64,000 nt of DNA, from NCBI GenBank assembly GCA_030760725.1, contig JASWHV010000005.1:94308622-94372621 (forward strand), given 5' to 3'. Below, piece by piece: positions 1 through 11,060 of this stretch. Position 1 is the stretch's first letter. Every line of letters starts with the position of its first letter. The translations under genes and the position numbers were made by a program. Source of the stretch: Neostapfia colusana (taxonomy: Eukaryota > Streptophyta > Magnoliopsida > Poales > Poaceae). The notes beneath the pieces are model-generated. The model did no database searches, was not told where the DNA came from, and saw only the letters and a list, made by a program, of their open reading frames with translations.

Positions 1-813
1 ACGGAGTGATTACTCCATAGAACTTTGTAGAACCACAACGTGCGGTTGCGTGTGGTTCGGGCTTTTTCGTCAATGATCTGAAACGGTTCCTCCCGATAGG
101 TGAGATCCGGTTGCAGTTCTTCAATGTCCTCCAGCTGAACAGTAGTTGATAATTTGAGACACTTCCTCAGCTGGGAAATATGAAAGACGTCGTGCACACC
201 GGAAAGTGCTTCTGGTAATCTCAGCCGGTATGCTACTGAACCACATCTTTCGGTAATCTAGAATCGACCGAGGAATCAGGGTACCAACTTCCCTCTCACC
301 GCAAATCTGTTTACGCCCTTCATTGGAGACACACGTAGTTATACGTGATCCCCGACTTTGAACTGCAATGGGCGTCTTCTCTGGTCTGCATACTGTTTCT
401 GGCGGGATTGGGCGGCTTTTAGGTTTGCTTGAATCAGCCAAACCTTTTCCTCTGCGTTGTTGACAAGGTCAATCCCGAAGGTAACCCTTTCGCCAGACTC
501 ACACCAATTCAGTGGTGTGCGGCACTTCCTTCCGTATAGCGCCTCATAGGGCGCCATCTTTATGCTGGCTTGGTACCCATTGTTATACGAGAACTCGGCT
601 AACGGCAAGTGATCATCCCAATTCTTGCTGTGGTTGATAGCGCAAGCTCGTAGCATGTCTTCTAGGATCTGATTTACCTGCTAGGTTTGCCCATCCGTCT
701 GCGGGTGGTATGCTAAACTACGGATCAGCTTCGTCCCCAATGCAGCGTGTAGCTGCTCCCAAAAACGGGACACAAATAAAGTGCCCCGATCCGATATGAT
801 GGTACGGGGTACG
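1..813 (-). pseudogene. Z: Ty3/gypsy pol remnant (integrase C-terminal half, start of chromodomain)
   Basis: Read on the minus strand, this stretch encodes the end of a Tekay-type gypsy polyprotein: the integrase catalytic tail with LAEFSYNNGYQ and EALYGRKCRTPLNWCESGER (about 656-450), the post-integrase beta-barrel, and the linker into a chromodomain that runs off the left edge. The same motifs occur intact in element C at 43886-44605, which fixes the identity. It is dead: a stop interrupts the frame near 657-660, and the frame is lost upstream of 350. No LTR or primer site is visible. The right end stops abruptly at the copia LTR at 814, so the copia element appears to have landed in this older gypsy copy. 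The remainder of Z is not recovered on the far side of the copia element. Confidence 0.85.
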
Positions 814-2157
814 TGAAAGTGCATCTAGGGTATCCCTTGTGGGTTTTGGAGAATTGATGACAAGCATATGAGATCCTAATGCAACTATTGAGATGATTGC
901 AGGACAAACAAAGTGAACTAGCTCGGTGCACACAAAAAGGTGAAAAATAGAGTGGTGTCCGAAAAGGAAGATTTTAATGGAACTTAGAAGAGCAAAGTAG
1001 ATTTAAATGTATAGGGTGTGTATGAGAGACACATCCCAAGAGCTCATAAGTTTACGCAAGGGTAAGGGGTATAAAAATCAACTAAAATCCACTGGACACC
1101 GGACTAGTCCGTTCATGGACCGGACTAGACCGGTCAGCTTACTGGAATGCACCGGACTAGTCCGCTCATGTTTCCGTTGTCCTCTTTAGAGGACTGCGGA
1201 CTAGTCAGTCCATGGGATAGGACTAGTCCGCTAAACTTTCTGGAACCCCACTTCACATAGCACCGGACAAGTCCGGTTTTAGACCGGACTAGTCCGCTTA
1301 GCCCTGTGGAAGCAGACCGGACAAGTACGAATATACACCGGACTAGTCCGGTATTAGGTTTTACAATGGTAACCTTTCTGGAAACCATATAAATTGGTGA
1401 TCCACGACCTTCCAACACAGAGACACGACTCACAATGCTAGAAACTCAAACCCTAGCGCCGCCACCTGTCCCAAGAGCCCAAAAACACATCTCCCCACAC
1501 ATCTAAGGTGCGAAAAAGGTGAAAATCAATTAAACACTTGGATTTGGGATTGGGAGATCGTCGTTCCTTCGTTGTGAGCTCTTGGGGTTTGATCTCCCTA
1601 CACTCATATTCTGCATTATAATCTTTTTGAGTGTATTTGATCGCTTTTTCATTGTAATTCTCGTGGGAGTCCTCAACGTGTGAGGTTGCCCCACAAACTC
1701 GGTGATTACCCGTGCTAGTGGAGTCAAGTCGGCCTTGTGTGGTGACTTGAAGAGGGAAAGGGTTAGAGACCCGGCTCTGTGTGAGCTTCCTCAACGAGGA
1801 CGTAGATCTCTTGGTGAGATCGAACCTCGGTATAATTTGTGCCTCGCGTGCCTCTTTATTTTTGTTGATTAGAACATCTAGTTGCTAAACTTCATAATTT
1901 GAATTGCTAAGTTTCATTCACGGGCATAATCACACCTCACATTGTAAACTCAAAATAAAATAACCGTTGTTCTTATTTCTGCTTCTAAACAAGTTAATTT
2001 TCCTGAACAACACTTAATACAATCTACACACTTCAGGCACACCGGAATAGTCCGCTCACACAACCGGACTAGTCCAGTCAAGCAAGTTTTTGACAACTAC
2101 ATTAAGTGTGCAGGAAACTCTGTAAGGCCTATTCACCCCCCCTCTAGGCCACATTCA
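814..2157 (+). repeat. S 5' LTR (about 1.34 kb)
   Basis: It runs from TG at 814 to CA at 2157, directly before the primer site at 2160. The first half (about 1097-1356) is packed with CGGACTAGTCCG palindromes and variants, and two more lie near the end (about 2040-2080). Reading frames on either strand are broken by the palindromes and have no family match, so I do not call a gene. No partner LTR exists in the window, so divergence cannot be measured. The start could be a few bases off because no target duplication can be checked. Confidence 0.75.
1097..1356. repeat. Palindrome array CGGACTAGTCCG in the S LTR
   Basis: At least eight copies or one- to two-base variants of the 12-bp palindrome CGGACTAGTCCG lie here (for example 1099-1111, 1152-1164 and near 1265, 1285 and 1338), often extended to CACCGGACTAGTCCG. 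Some have the central TAG changed to AAG. Palindromic CACCGGAC-type motifs are a known Sirevirus LTR hallmark and have been suggested as binding sites; their function here is not shown. Confidence 0.85.
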
Positions 2158-2159
2158 AT

Positions 2160-2172
2160 TGGTATCAGAGCC
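2160..2172 (+). other. S primer binding site (initiator Met-tRNA)
   Basis: TGGTATCAGAGCC sits 2 bases after the LTR end and is complementary to the 3' end of plant initiator methionine tRNA, the usual primer for copia and most plant gypsy elements. Confidence 0.9.
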
Positions 2173-2211
2173 AGGTTCTCCACCAACGAGACTCAAATCT
2201 CGGAGAGATCA

Positions 2212-3538
2212 ATGGCCTCTGAGAAGACCAACGATATCCCAAAGACGAACATCAACGATGAGGAGCAAGAAGACAAAGCCTTCGATGTGCTGAAAGAAAG
2301 TTCAGATGACGATGAAGAAGTGAGACAGCTAAAGGCACTACTGAGAAAGAAATTAATGGCACAAAAGGGAAAAGAGGAAGAAAAGACGATGGGGAGTGGT
2401 CATCACGACTACTGCCGATATCCTTACAACTACAACCGTCTCAATTCAAATAATCACTATCTCTCCATTCCTATGGGAAGGCCTCCGCAGTTTGACGGAA
2501 GTGACTATACCATGTGGAAGTACAACATGAAAATGCATCTAATATCCTTGAATCCTAGCCTTTGGCATATTGTCTGCACAGGTATAGATATCCCAGACAC
2601 GGATGAAGAACTCACTCCGGAACAAGAACGAGAGATTCACAGAAATGCACAAGCCGTTGCAGTAATCACATCGTCACTAAGCAGGGAAGAATTCACCAAG
2701 ATCGATGGACTAGAGAGTGCAAAAGAAATCTGGGATACACTCAAAACAGCTCATGAAGGAAATAGGTCTGTACGTGAAGCCAAATTGAGATGCTTGAAGG
2801 AGAGTTGGGGAGATTTGCTATTGAAGAAGGCGAATCACCCCAAGACATGTGCAACCGGATGAAGTCACTCATCAACAAAATCCGTGCCTATCGAAGTAAG
2901 AAATGGACTGATCATGAGGTGGTCAAAAGGATGATTAGAGCCTTCATGCCAAGAAACGTCACACTTTGCTCAATGATTAGAGAAAGCCCCGGGTTTCACA
3001 AAATGACTCCCGATGAGTTATTGGGGAAGATCATAAATCATGAAATGATGGAGAGGGAGGCTCAATACGTCAAAGACTTAGCCGAGCTTACCTCTTCCAA
3101 AAAGAAAGAAGTTGCTCTCAAAGCAACGTGTAGACCCAAACTCAAAGAAACCCGTGAAGAAACCAAGATGACGGAGATACAAGCAACGTGAGTACCGATC
3201 TAGATGATGAGGAAATGGTACCCTTTATCAAAAAGTTCAAGCGCATGATGAGGAGAAGACATGGCAACAACTCAAATGAAGGGAAAAGCAAGGATAAAGG
3301 AAAATCCAAGGCTCGACGTACTTGCTATAATTGTGGAGAGTACAGTCACTTCATGGTGGACTGTACTTATGAAGAAAACAAGAAGAAGAAGGAAACAAAA
3401 GCACATGAGAAGAAAAATTTCAGAAAAAGGAGACAAGCTCGTCAAGCTCACATTGGCAAGGAGTGGGACTCAAACGATGAGTCCTCCTCCGATGAAGAAG
3501 AGGAGATGGCCACCATTGCCGTTAAAAACCCACCATGA
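2212..3538 (+). pseudogene. S Gag (capsid and CCHC zinc knuckle), frameshifted
   Basis: The frame opens at the first ATG after the primer site. The product starts with an acidic, lysine-rich tail (about 70 residues), then the copia-type Gag domain from GRPPQFDGSDYTMWKYNM onward. The frame shifts at about 2800 and again near 3185. The CX2CX4HX4C knuckle CYNCGEYSHFMVDC lies at about 3331-3372 in the third frame and is followed by a Lys/Glu-rich tail. A further frame change near 3540 leads into the coiled-coil linker. Gag would form the virus-like particle and bind genomic RNA; this copy cannot make a continuous product. Confidence 0.85.
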
Positions 3539-4341
3539 GAGCTACACTCTTCCCAAACATGGGACGACTGGATATGAACAACCATACTTGCCTTATGGCT
3601 AAAGAACACAAGAAAAAGATTCGACTTACTCCTCCTGCGTTAAATACCTCTATTGATAACTTTGATAGCTCTAGTGATAATGAAGAAATGTTTAGAGGAT
3701 TAAGTAAAATTGCTTTAAAGAAAATGGAAATGTTGTCGAACGAAATCTTTGAAAAGGAGGAACTTGTCAACCGACAAGAAGATATGCTCATCCGTGAAAG
3801 GAAGAGATATCAAGAAGTTGAAAAACTTCTTGAGCTTGAAAAAGAGAAGAACAAGTCACTTGAGTTTGAGCTAGCCTTGAGTAAGGAGATTTACTCAAAG
3901 CTAGAGGACTCACATATTGCAATCAAGGATGAGCTTGCTAACTTGTCAAGAGTTAACACGATCCTTGAGGTGCAAGTTGAGTCACACAAGCAAAGTGACT
4001 CATCTTCCTCCAAGAGCTCTTCCACCAAAGATATGAGTTCGACAATAATTGGAACCTGCACATGCTCTAGTAAGAAAAATATCATTTCTAATACTTCAAC
4101 TTCTCATGATATGCATCCTTCCAAAAACAGCATCTTTGATAAGGAGAAGATCAAATATGCACGTAGTGCATATATGTTCACTAGACCTCCCAACGTCAAA
4201 GATGGTCTTGGGTTTGACAGGAACAAACACATGTCCACTCTTAATCATGCAAAGAAAAGAATCACCTTTGTTAAGGAAAATCACATGAATCTGATTTACA
4301 AATATTGTTTCGTACATTTGATACTTCCTATGTTCTTATGA
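3535..4341 (+). pseudogene. S Gag-Pol linker, coiled-coil rich
   Basis: An open stretch of about 268 codons with the heptad-like composition of a long coiled coil (KKMEMLSNEIFEKEELVNRQ and following, about 3720-3990), then a Ser-rich segment and a Cys pair (CTCSS). Sirevirus Gag proteins are known for predicted coiled coils downstream of the knuckle, which fits. The frame differs from those on both sides, so it is separated by indels from the knuckle region (about 3540) and from the protease (about 4330). The ATG at 3535 is probably not a real start; it is simply the first Met in the frame. Confidence 0.7.
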
Positions 4342-4441
4342 AAAACAAATATGGAAAAGTTATTGCTAAATACACAGGGCCACGCCACAAGAACTCGAAA
4401 ACTTGTGTGTGGGTGCCCAAGACTCTTGTGACTAACCTGAG

Positions 4442-5480
4442 AGGACCGGTGGATCTAAGTGGGTGCTAGATAGCGGATGCACAAATCACATGACCGGAGA
4501 GAGAGATATGTTTGTGGAGTACGAGTACAACGAGGATCCAAGTGAAGGCATATACTTTGGAGACAACAGCCAAGGAAAGGTCCTTGGTAGCGGTAACATT
4601 GAAATATCTCCTCAACACACTTTATCTAATGTTTTACATGTAGACTCCCTAGATTATAACCTTTTGTCAATATCTCAACTATGCGACAAAGGTTATAACT
4701 GTTTATTCACTAATGAGGGTGTGACCGTTTTTAGAAGAAGCGATGGCTCGATCGCATTCAAGGGAATGTTGAAGGGAAAGCTTTATCTTGTTGATTTCAA
4801 CAAAGATAAAGCCGAACTCAACACTTGCTTGGTTGCTAAGACCAACATGGGATGGCTGTAGCATAGACGGCTAGCCCATGTTGGGATGAGAAATCTGCAG
4901 AAACTTCTAAAAGGTGGTCACATCCGAGGTCTAAAGGATGTGGTTTTTGAGAAAGACAGGCCGTGCAGCTTGCCAGGCGGGAAAACAAGTCGGAGCACCA
5001 CACCCCGCCAAGAACGTAATGAACACTACAAGACCACTGGAACTTCTTCATATAGATCTATTTGGTCCAATTGCTTACATAAGTATCGGCGGTAACAAAT
5101 ACGGTTTAGTAATTGTTGATGATTTTTCAAGATTTACCTGGGTATTTTTCTTGTATGATAAATCAGAAACTCAGGGAATCCTCAAGAAGTTCCTGAAAAG
5201 AGCCCAGAACGAATTCTCATCAACCGTGAAGAGCATCAGAAGTGACAACGGGACAGAATTCAAGAATATACAAGTTGAAGAGTATCTCAATGAAGAAGGG
5301 ATAAAGCATGAGTTCTCGGCACCCTACTCTCCTCAACAAAACGGGGTGGCCGAAAGGAAGAACAGAACATTGATTGAAATGGCAAGAACAATGTTAGATG
5401 AATACAAGACATCAGATCGATTTTGTGCAGAAGCGGTGAACACCGCTTGTCATGCCACAAATCGGCTATACCTTCACTGA
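4442..5480 (+). pseudogene. S Pol: aspartic protease, GAG-pre-integrase and integrase
   Basis: The protease begins around WVLDSGCTNHMTG (about 4457-4495), with the DSG catalytic triad, and continues through LLSISQLCDKGYNC. An in-frame TAG at 4859-4861 replaces what is normally Trp just before the H...RLAH pre-integrase zinc finger. A frameshift falls near 4970. The integrase core then reads HIDLFGP, VVDD-like VIVDDFSRFTW, IRSDNGTEF and YSPQQNGVAERKNRT, giving the D, D, E residues. A TGA at 5478-5480 ends the frame. Integrase placed before RT is the copia order. Inactive as it stands. Confidence 0.88.
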
Positions 5481-5499
5481 CTACTGAAGAAAACTCCAT

Positions 5500-7667
5500 A
5501 TGAGCTCCTTACCGGAAAAGCCAAATGTTTCTTATTTCAAAGTTTTTGGTTGTAAATGTTTTATTCTGAACAAGAAACTGAGGGCTTCGAAGTTCGCTTC
5601 AAATTCCGATGAAGGGTTCTTGCTCGGCTATGAATCGAATGCCTACGGCTATCGTGTCTTCAACAAGGTGTCCGGTCTTGTTGAAGTAGCACGTGACGTA
5701 GTGTTCGACGAAACTAACGGCTCACGAGTGGAGCAAGTCGATAAGTGTATGCTAGATAAAGAGGAAGCTCCATGTGAAGCGCTGAAGAAAATGGCACTTG
5801 GTGATATTCTACCACAAGAGCAAACGCAAGACTCAAATGCACAAGGTGAACCTCAACAAGGAAGCAATGATCAAGGGGGGGCTTTTACACAAGATCAAGT
5901 GGAGGAAGATCAAGAAGATCAAGATAATCATGGAAGCAATGATCTAGGGGGAGACAATGAACATGAAGATGATGAAGAACAAGCAGCTACACAAGTTCCT
6001 CACCCAAGAGTACATCAGAGTGTGCAAAGAGACCATCCTGTCAACAATATCATTGGTGATATTGCTAAGGGAGTAACTACTAGATCTCGCGTTGCAAATT
6101 TCTGTGAATACTATTCTTTTGTCTCTTTTCTGGAACCATACAGGGTAGATGAAGCCTTAAGGGATCCAGACTGGGTGATTACAATGCAAGAAGAATTGAA
6201 CAACTTCAAAAGAAATGAAGTGTGGGAGTTGGTGGAAAGACCAAGGGCGAACATCGTTGGAACCAAATGGGTCTTTCGGAACAAGCAAGGTGAACATGGA
6301 GTAGTAACAAGAAATAAAGCGAGGCTGGTGGCCAAGGGTTATTCTCAGGTCGAAGGTTTGGACTTCGACGAAACTTTCGCTCCCGTAGCTAGACTTGAGT
6401 CCATTCGCATTTTATTGGCATATGCTACTCACCATAATTTTAAGTTGTATCAAAGGGACGTCAAAAGTGCCTTCCTCAACGGTCCGATAAAGGAGGAAGT
6501 TTATGTGGAGCAGCCACCAGGATTCGAAGACCAAGAGTATCCTAACCACGTCTATAAACTGCGTAAGGCTCTCTATGGCCTCAAACAAGCTCCTAGAGCT
6601 TGGTATGAGTGCCTTAAAGATTTTCTAACTCAAAATGGATTTAAAATTGGTAAAGCTGACTATACACTCTTCACCAAACATTTTGATGATCATCTATTTG
6701 TATGTCAAATTTACGTTGATGATATTATCTTTGGATCCACTAACAAGTCTTTCTGTGAGGAATTTAGCAAAATTATGACAGATAGGTTCGAGATGTCGAT
6801 GATGGGCGAATTGAAGTTCTTCTTGGGGTTCCAAGTGAAGCAACTAAGAGAAGGCACATTTATAAGCCAAACCAAATACACACAGGACATCCTCAAGAAA
6901 TTCAATATGGACAAAGCCAAGCCCATCAAGACACCCATGGCAATCAACGGACATCTCGACCTCAATGAAGAAGGTCCAAATGTGGACGAAAAGGTATATA
7001 GGTCAATGATCGGCTCCTTACTTTACTTATGTGCATCTAGGCCAGATATTATGCTTAGCGTATGCATGTGTGCAAGGTTTCAAGCCGCACCTAAAGAGTG
7101 TCACTTAATAGCTGTAAAAAGGATCCTAAGGTATCTTGTGCACAAACCTAACTTGGGCCTTTGGTATCCCAAAGGATCCAAGTTTAACTTGATAGGTTAT
7201 TTCCGATGCCGACTATGCAGGATGCAAAGTCGATAGAAAGAGCACTTCAAGGACTTGTCAATTTCTTGGTAGATCCCTAGTTTCTTGGTCATCTAAAAAG
7301 CAAAACTCTATTGCTCTTTCAACAGCGGAAGTAGAGTATGTTGCAGCTGGTAGTTGTTGTGCACAACTACTTTGGATGCGACAGACTCTTAGAGACTACG
7401 GCTACAATCTAAATCATATTCCGCTTCTATGTGATAATGAAAGCGCTATAAAAAATTGCACACAACCGAGTAGAGCACTCAAGAACTAAGCACATAGATA
7501 TTCGTCATCACTTTCTTAGTGATCACTCATTAAAAGGTGACATTGAAATTTCACATGTTAGAACTGAAAAACAACTAGCAGATATCTTTACCAAACCATT
7601 AGATGAGAAAAGGTTTTGTGAGCTAAGAAATGAACTTAATATTCTTGACTCTCGAAACGTGGCTTGA
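5500..7667 (+). pseudogene. S Pol: reverse transcriptase and RNase H
   Basis: An uninterrupted 578-codon frame (5500-7236) holds the integrase C-terminus (VFGCKCFILN), a Gln/Asp/Glu-rich spacer with two near-identical GSND repeats (about 5850-6000), and the copia RT (RVT_2): WVFRNKQGEHG, KARLVAKGYSQ, DVKSAFLNGPI, LYGLKQAPRAWY and the catalytic YVDD at 6712-6723. An extra T near 7203 shifts the frame at the RNase H first Asp; RNase H then continues (STAEVEY near 7321) until an extra A near 7449, after which the usual IRHHF...QLADIFTKPL ending leads to the stop at 7665-7667. The RT catalytic residues are intact; the RNase H is broken twice. Confidence 0.88.
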
Positions 7668-8450
7668 AACGTTGCATACCTGGTTGCAACCTCAAATGTT
7701 ACACTTTATTGTAAAAACTGCTCCTCATCTCTTTTTCTTATAAGAAAACTATTTTAATGAAGACATCTTGCGAAATATGACCATTGTTTGATTGTTGCTT
7801 GCCTACTGGTCATAATTACCATGATTGTTTGCAAAAATTAGTGTCCTTGGATCACTTTTAAACTTTACTATCTGCATCAAGTCTGTTCGAACCAGACTTG
7901 TCCGGTTGTCAACCGGACTAGTCCGTACAGACGATATAGTTAGGTTAACTCAGGGGCACCGGACTAGTCCAGTCAGTCGCATATAGAAGCGTTTGGCCGG
8001 CCCAGACCCCTCCTTCTCCACTCATAAGCATTTGGTCTCCCCCCCTCTCCTAAACCCTAACTCCCAAAGTGATTTTTGGGTTGAGCCGTCAAACTCGAAG
8101 TTTTCTCCGTGAAAAATCCTCTCCTCGACAGGTGGATTCTCCTCTCTGGACTCATCCGGATAGATTCTTGCTCCTTCAACGCGAATCTTCAATTCTTGGT
8201 AAATTCCTCCCTAAAACCTAACTCTCAAACTTTTCTAATTCTAGCTCGTTCCCTTTCATTTCAAAAGGATGTACATTGCCCCCATAGATGTATTCCTACC
8301 ACTTTCCTGCCTTTGTGTCTTTAGATAGGAGAGGATTCAAATGGAAACGTTAGGGTTCTTATGCCAGGCCGGACTAGTCCGGCGCACAAATGCGGACAAG
8401 TCCGGTACACCGGAGAAGTCTGCACTCTGAAACCGGACAAGTCCGGTACA
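7668..8450 (+). repeat. S post-pol region with a second palindrome cluster, truncated
   Basis: About 780 bp follow RNase H with no convincing gene. In Sireviruses this interval may carry an env-like frame; only short ORFs are seen here. CGGACTAGTCCG-type palindromes reappear at about 7890-7975 and 8372-8450, so the motif is not limited to the LTR. There is no polypurine tract or 3' LTR: the sequence switches to gypsy leader at about 8450, beside the last palindromes. A telomere-like AAACCCTAACTCCC at about 8051 is a single copy and not an array. Confidence 0.65.
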
Positions 8451-9702
8451 CCGTGTAGTATACGTGTGCGAGAGCCCGTTTAGTGCCACAATTGAGACGT
8501 ATATGCCGGTATAATCCGGTTAGGATTTTCTTTTTGTGAGGAACGTAGTACCGACATATCATAGGCATGTGCATGAACGATAATGATAACAAGGAACTAA
8601 AATTACTATGTTTCAACATTAAGGACCCTGGTTGGGTAGATAAGTTCAATAGTTGATCAGTGTAGTCAAAGGGATTGAAAAACAGAGTGCTCTGTTTTGG
8701 GCAGCAAGTCTGGTGAACTTTGACAGAGCATAACTCACAGATTATTTAGACTATGGAGGTGTGGGATACAGTTCTGGAGAGGTGTTCAAGTACTCTACAA
8801 CTTTGTTGCAGAATCCCAGAGCTGAATCACAACTTAAGATAGCTTAAATTCCAGAGGAGTGTAAACTGTCCAGAACCAGGACAAATTTAAAATATTCTCT
8901 GGACTGTTCTGTTTTTCAAGTATAACTTCCTGTAGCAAAATCAAAAGTTATTATATGATACATTTTTGGAAAGAATAGGAGATGTGTTACATCTTTGTAA
9001 TTCAAAGTTTCTGCAGTTGCAGCACGGAATTGAGCTGAAATTAGAGTTGAAAACAGCAACTTCCAAAGGAGGTGCTGTTGAAATTCTTCCAGAAATTCTG
9101 TTGACTTTGAATTACCCTAACTTTTTAACCAGAGCTGATATGATGGAAAATAAATACTAGTTGGAAATATACTGAAGTAATTTAACTTTGGTATTCAGCT
9201 TGAGTCATGAAAATGCCCAGAACCAGATCAAAATCTGGGATATGTAGAAACTGGTCATTCGGGCAGAGGGATGACAGTTGAACTCATGTGTGAGATTGTT
9301 GTACCCCAGGGGGGGGGGTTTGAGTACTTCCAATGGGGTAGAACATACTAATGAGTGGTTATCTTCAACTATTGAAAGATTTGAGTATATGTCTTGCTCA
9401 AGTTTCTTTCGCTAGAGACCATGTTTGTGTCGTATTGAAGATAAAAAGGTAGTATACGTGATGACTAAGCGATGTAACATCTCGTGGTGACCAAACCTAG
9501 TTGAGATGAACTTCCAAATAGGAAGTCCATCAAGTTGGATTTAACTAGTTTGTATTTGGTGTGGTGATGGTGTAGCTTGTGCAAAGTTATTACAGTATCT
9601 GTATACGAGATGTATCACATGTTTTACTGTCATTATGTTTTATGCCTATTGGACTGCATGAAGTATGTTGCGGGACTGATGTTTGTGGTCGTATGGTTGC
9701 AG
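8451..9702 (+). promoter_or_regulatory. A untranslated leader with conserved hairpin and gag-adjacent splice acceptor
   Basis: Non-coding leader. A 9-bp perfect stem (AAAACAGAG/CTCTGTTTT, 8679-8698) recurs in B, C and E. The leader ends with TGGTTGCAG at 9694-9702, immediately followed by the gag ATG; this resembles a plant 3' splice site with CTGAT about 27 bases upstream as a branch-point candidate. The matching donor seen in B, C and E lies in the part A has lost. Several ATGs lie upstream, and no long reading frame is present. Confidence 0.6.
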
Positions 9703-11060
9703 ATGGTTCGCACTCGGACCACACATGAGATTGGTGGTTCTAGCCAGCAGGGGAGCGATGACTCCCAGCCACCTGCCTACGGCAGCACTCCGCAGCAACA
9801 ACCACCACCGCCGCCTCCGCTTACGCTAGCGGATGTGATCGCGGCCCTGGTGGGTAATCGTGAGGAGCAGACTGACCTGCTCCGCACGATCGTGCAGAAT
9901 ACGTCCCAGGCGGGGGGGGGGGGGGGGGGGGCGTCAAGAGAGGGGGCCTCGTGAGCCCCGTGATATGACGTACTCGGACTTCATGAGTACGCACCCTCCG
10001 GGTCCACTGAAGCAGCAGAACCCCTGGGGGCCGACAACTGGCTGCGGACAATTGAGTCCAAGTACGGGCTGCTCCAATGTACGGAGCGGCAGAAGACTCT
10101 GTTCACGGCACAGAAGCTTCACGTTGCCGCTGGTGCATGGTGGACGAACTATGTCACCTCACTGCCGGCTGGCCTTGCCGTGGAGTGGGAAGAATTCCGG
10201 GAGGCGTTCCGCGCCTACCATATCCCTCCCGGGATAATGAAGCGGAAGTTCCAAGAGTTCTTGGAGCTGAAGCAGGGTGGGAGGAGTGCCCATGACTACT
10301 CCCGTGCCTTCAACCATCTGGCGCAATATGCGTCCGATTACGTCTCCACCGAGGAGAAGAAGAGAGAGCACTTCTATCGGGGGCTACACACCGAGATGAA
10401 GACACATCTTGTCCAATGCAATCGCGGCACCTTCAACGATCTCGTTAATGCCATGATCATGCAAGAAGACGCTCAGCGAGAATTGGCGGCTGAGCAGCGA
10501 AAGCGCAGCACTCCACCCAGCAGTGGGGGTGGAGCTCCCCAGAAATACCGCATGGTGTATCAGACACCATCCGGTCAGCGGTGGTATCCACCGGCGCGAT
10601 CTCAGCAGTTTGAGGGACATTCATTTCAGCCACCCCCATTCCGACCGCCGATGCCACCACCGGTGACTGCAACAGCAGCAGCAGATGGTACCCCAGGCGT
10701 TTCCTCCACCACAACACGCCCCGGGATTCCGTCCGCCAATCAGCGGAGGACCGCCTCGCTACACTTGCTTTACATGTGGCCAGGCGGGCCATTTCTCGAA
10801 GGACTGTACCCAGGGGAAGAAGAGCAGTGGGCAAGCCCAGTTCCAGGGTGGTGCTCGAGGCCGACCTCCGTTTAAGAAGGTTGGTCAGCGAACCGGGGGC
10901 GTTGGCAACCTCGACAATGAGGACGCCCCAGAGGGAGACAACGTGCTGGCGGGTACGTTCACTCTCAACGATCAAGCAATCATCATATTATTTGATTCGG
11001 GTGCAACCCACAACTTAATAAGTGCATCATATGTGGTTAAGCATCAACTGGAAGCCTTTC
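9703..11060 (+). pseudogene. A Gag (capsid, CCHC zinc knuckle), frameshifted
   Basis: The start ATG at 9703 is chosen because MVRTR recurs at the same place in C. A Pro/Gln-rich N-terminus leads to a run of 20 G at 9912-9931 (polyglycine coding), after which the frame is changed. A one-base loss near 9999 shifts again. The capsid domain (WLRTIESKYGLLQC, AFRAYHIPPGIMKRKFQEFL) reads in frame through about 10680, where a CAG-repeat slip (about 10670-10686) again changes frame. The knuckle CFTCGQAGHFSKDC follows at about 10766-10807. Gag packages the genomic RNA; this copy is not continuous. Confidence 0.85.

Larger units (their letters stand above)
814..8450 (+). mobile_element. S: Sirevirus-type Ty1/copia retrotransposon, lacking its 3' LTR
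   Basis: The domain order is LTR, Met-tRNA primer site, gag with a CCHC knuckle, a long coiled-coil linker, protease, integrase, reverse transcriptase, RNase H. Integrase before RT is the copia order. The coiled-coil-rich region after the knuckle, the long non-coding stretch after RNase H and the repeated CACCGGAC-type palindromes fit the Sirevirus genus, whose conserved palindromic LTR motifs are documented in grasses. Coding is broken by at least six frameshifts and two stops. No sequence matching the start of the 5' LTR follows pol; instead the element changes into gypsy leader sequence at about 8450. The left edge is placed at 814 because TGAAAGTGCATC there starts a TG...CA LTR and the gypsy remnant Z ends just before it. 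Confidence 0.85.

Noticed and set aside
2790..3191. Separate gene starting at the ATG near 2790
   Set aside because: It is the continuation of S Gag after a one-base shift, not an independent gene.
8050..8066. AAACCCTAACTCCC resembling a plant telomere repeat
   Set aside because: A single degenerate copy in a retrotransposon, not an array.
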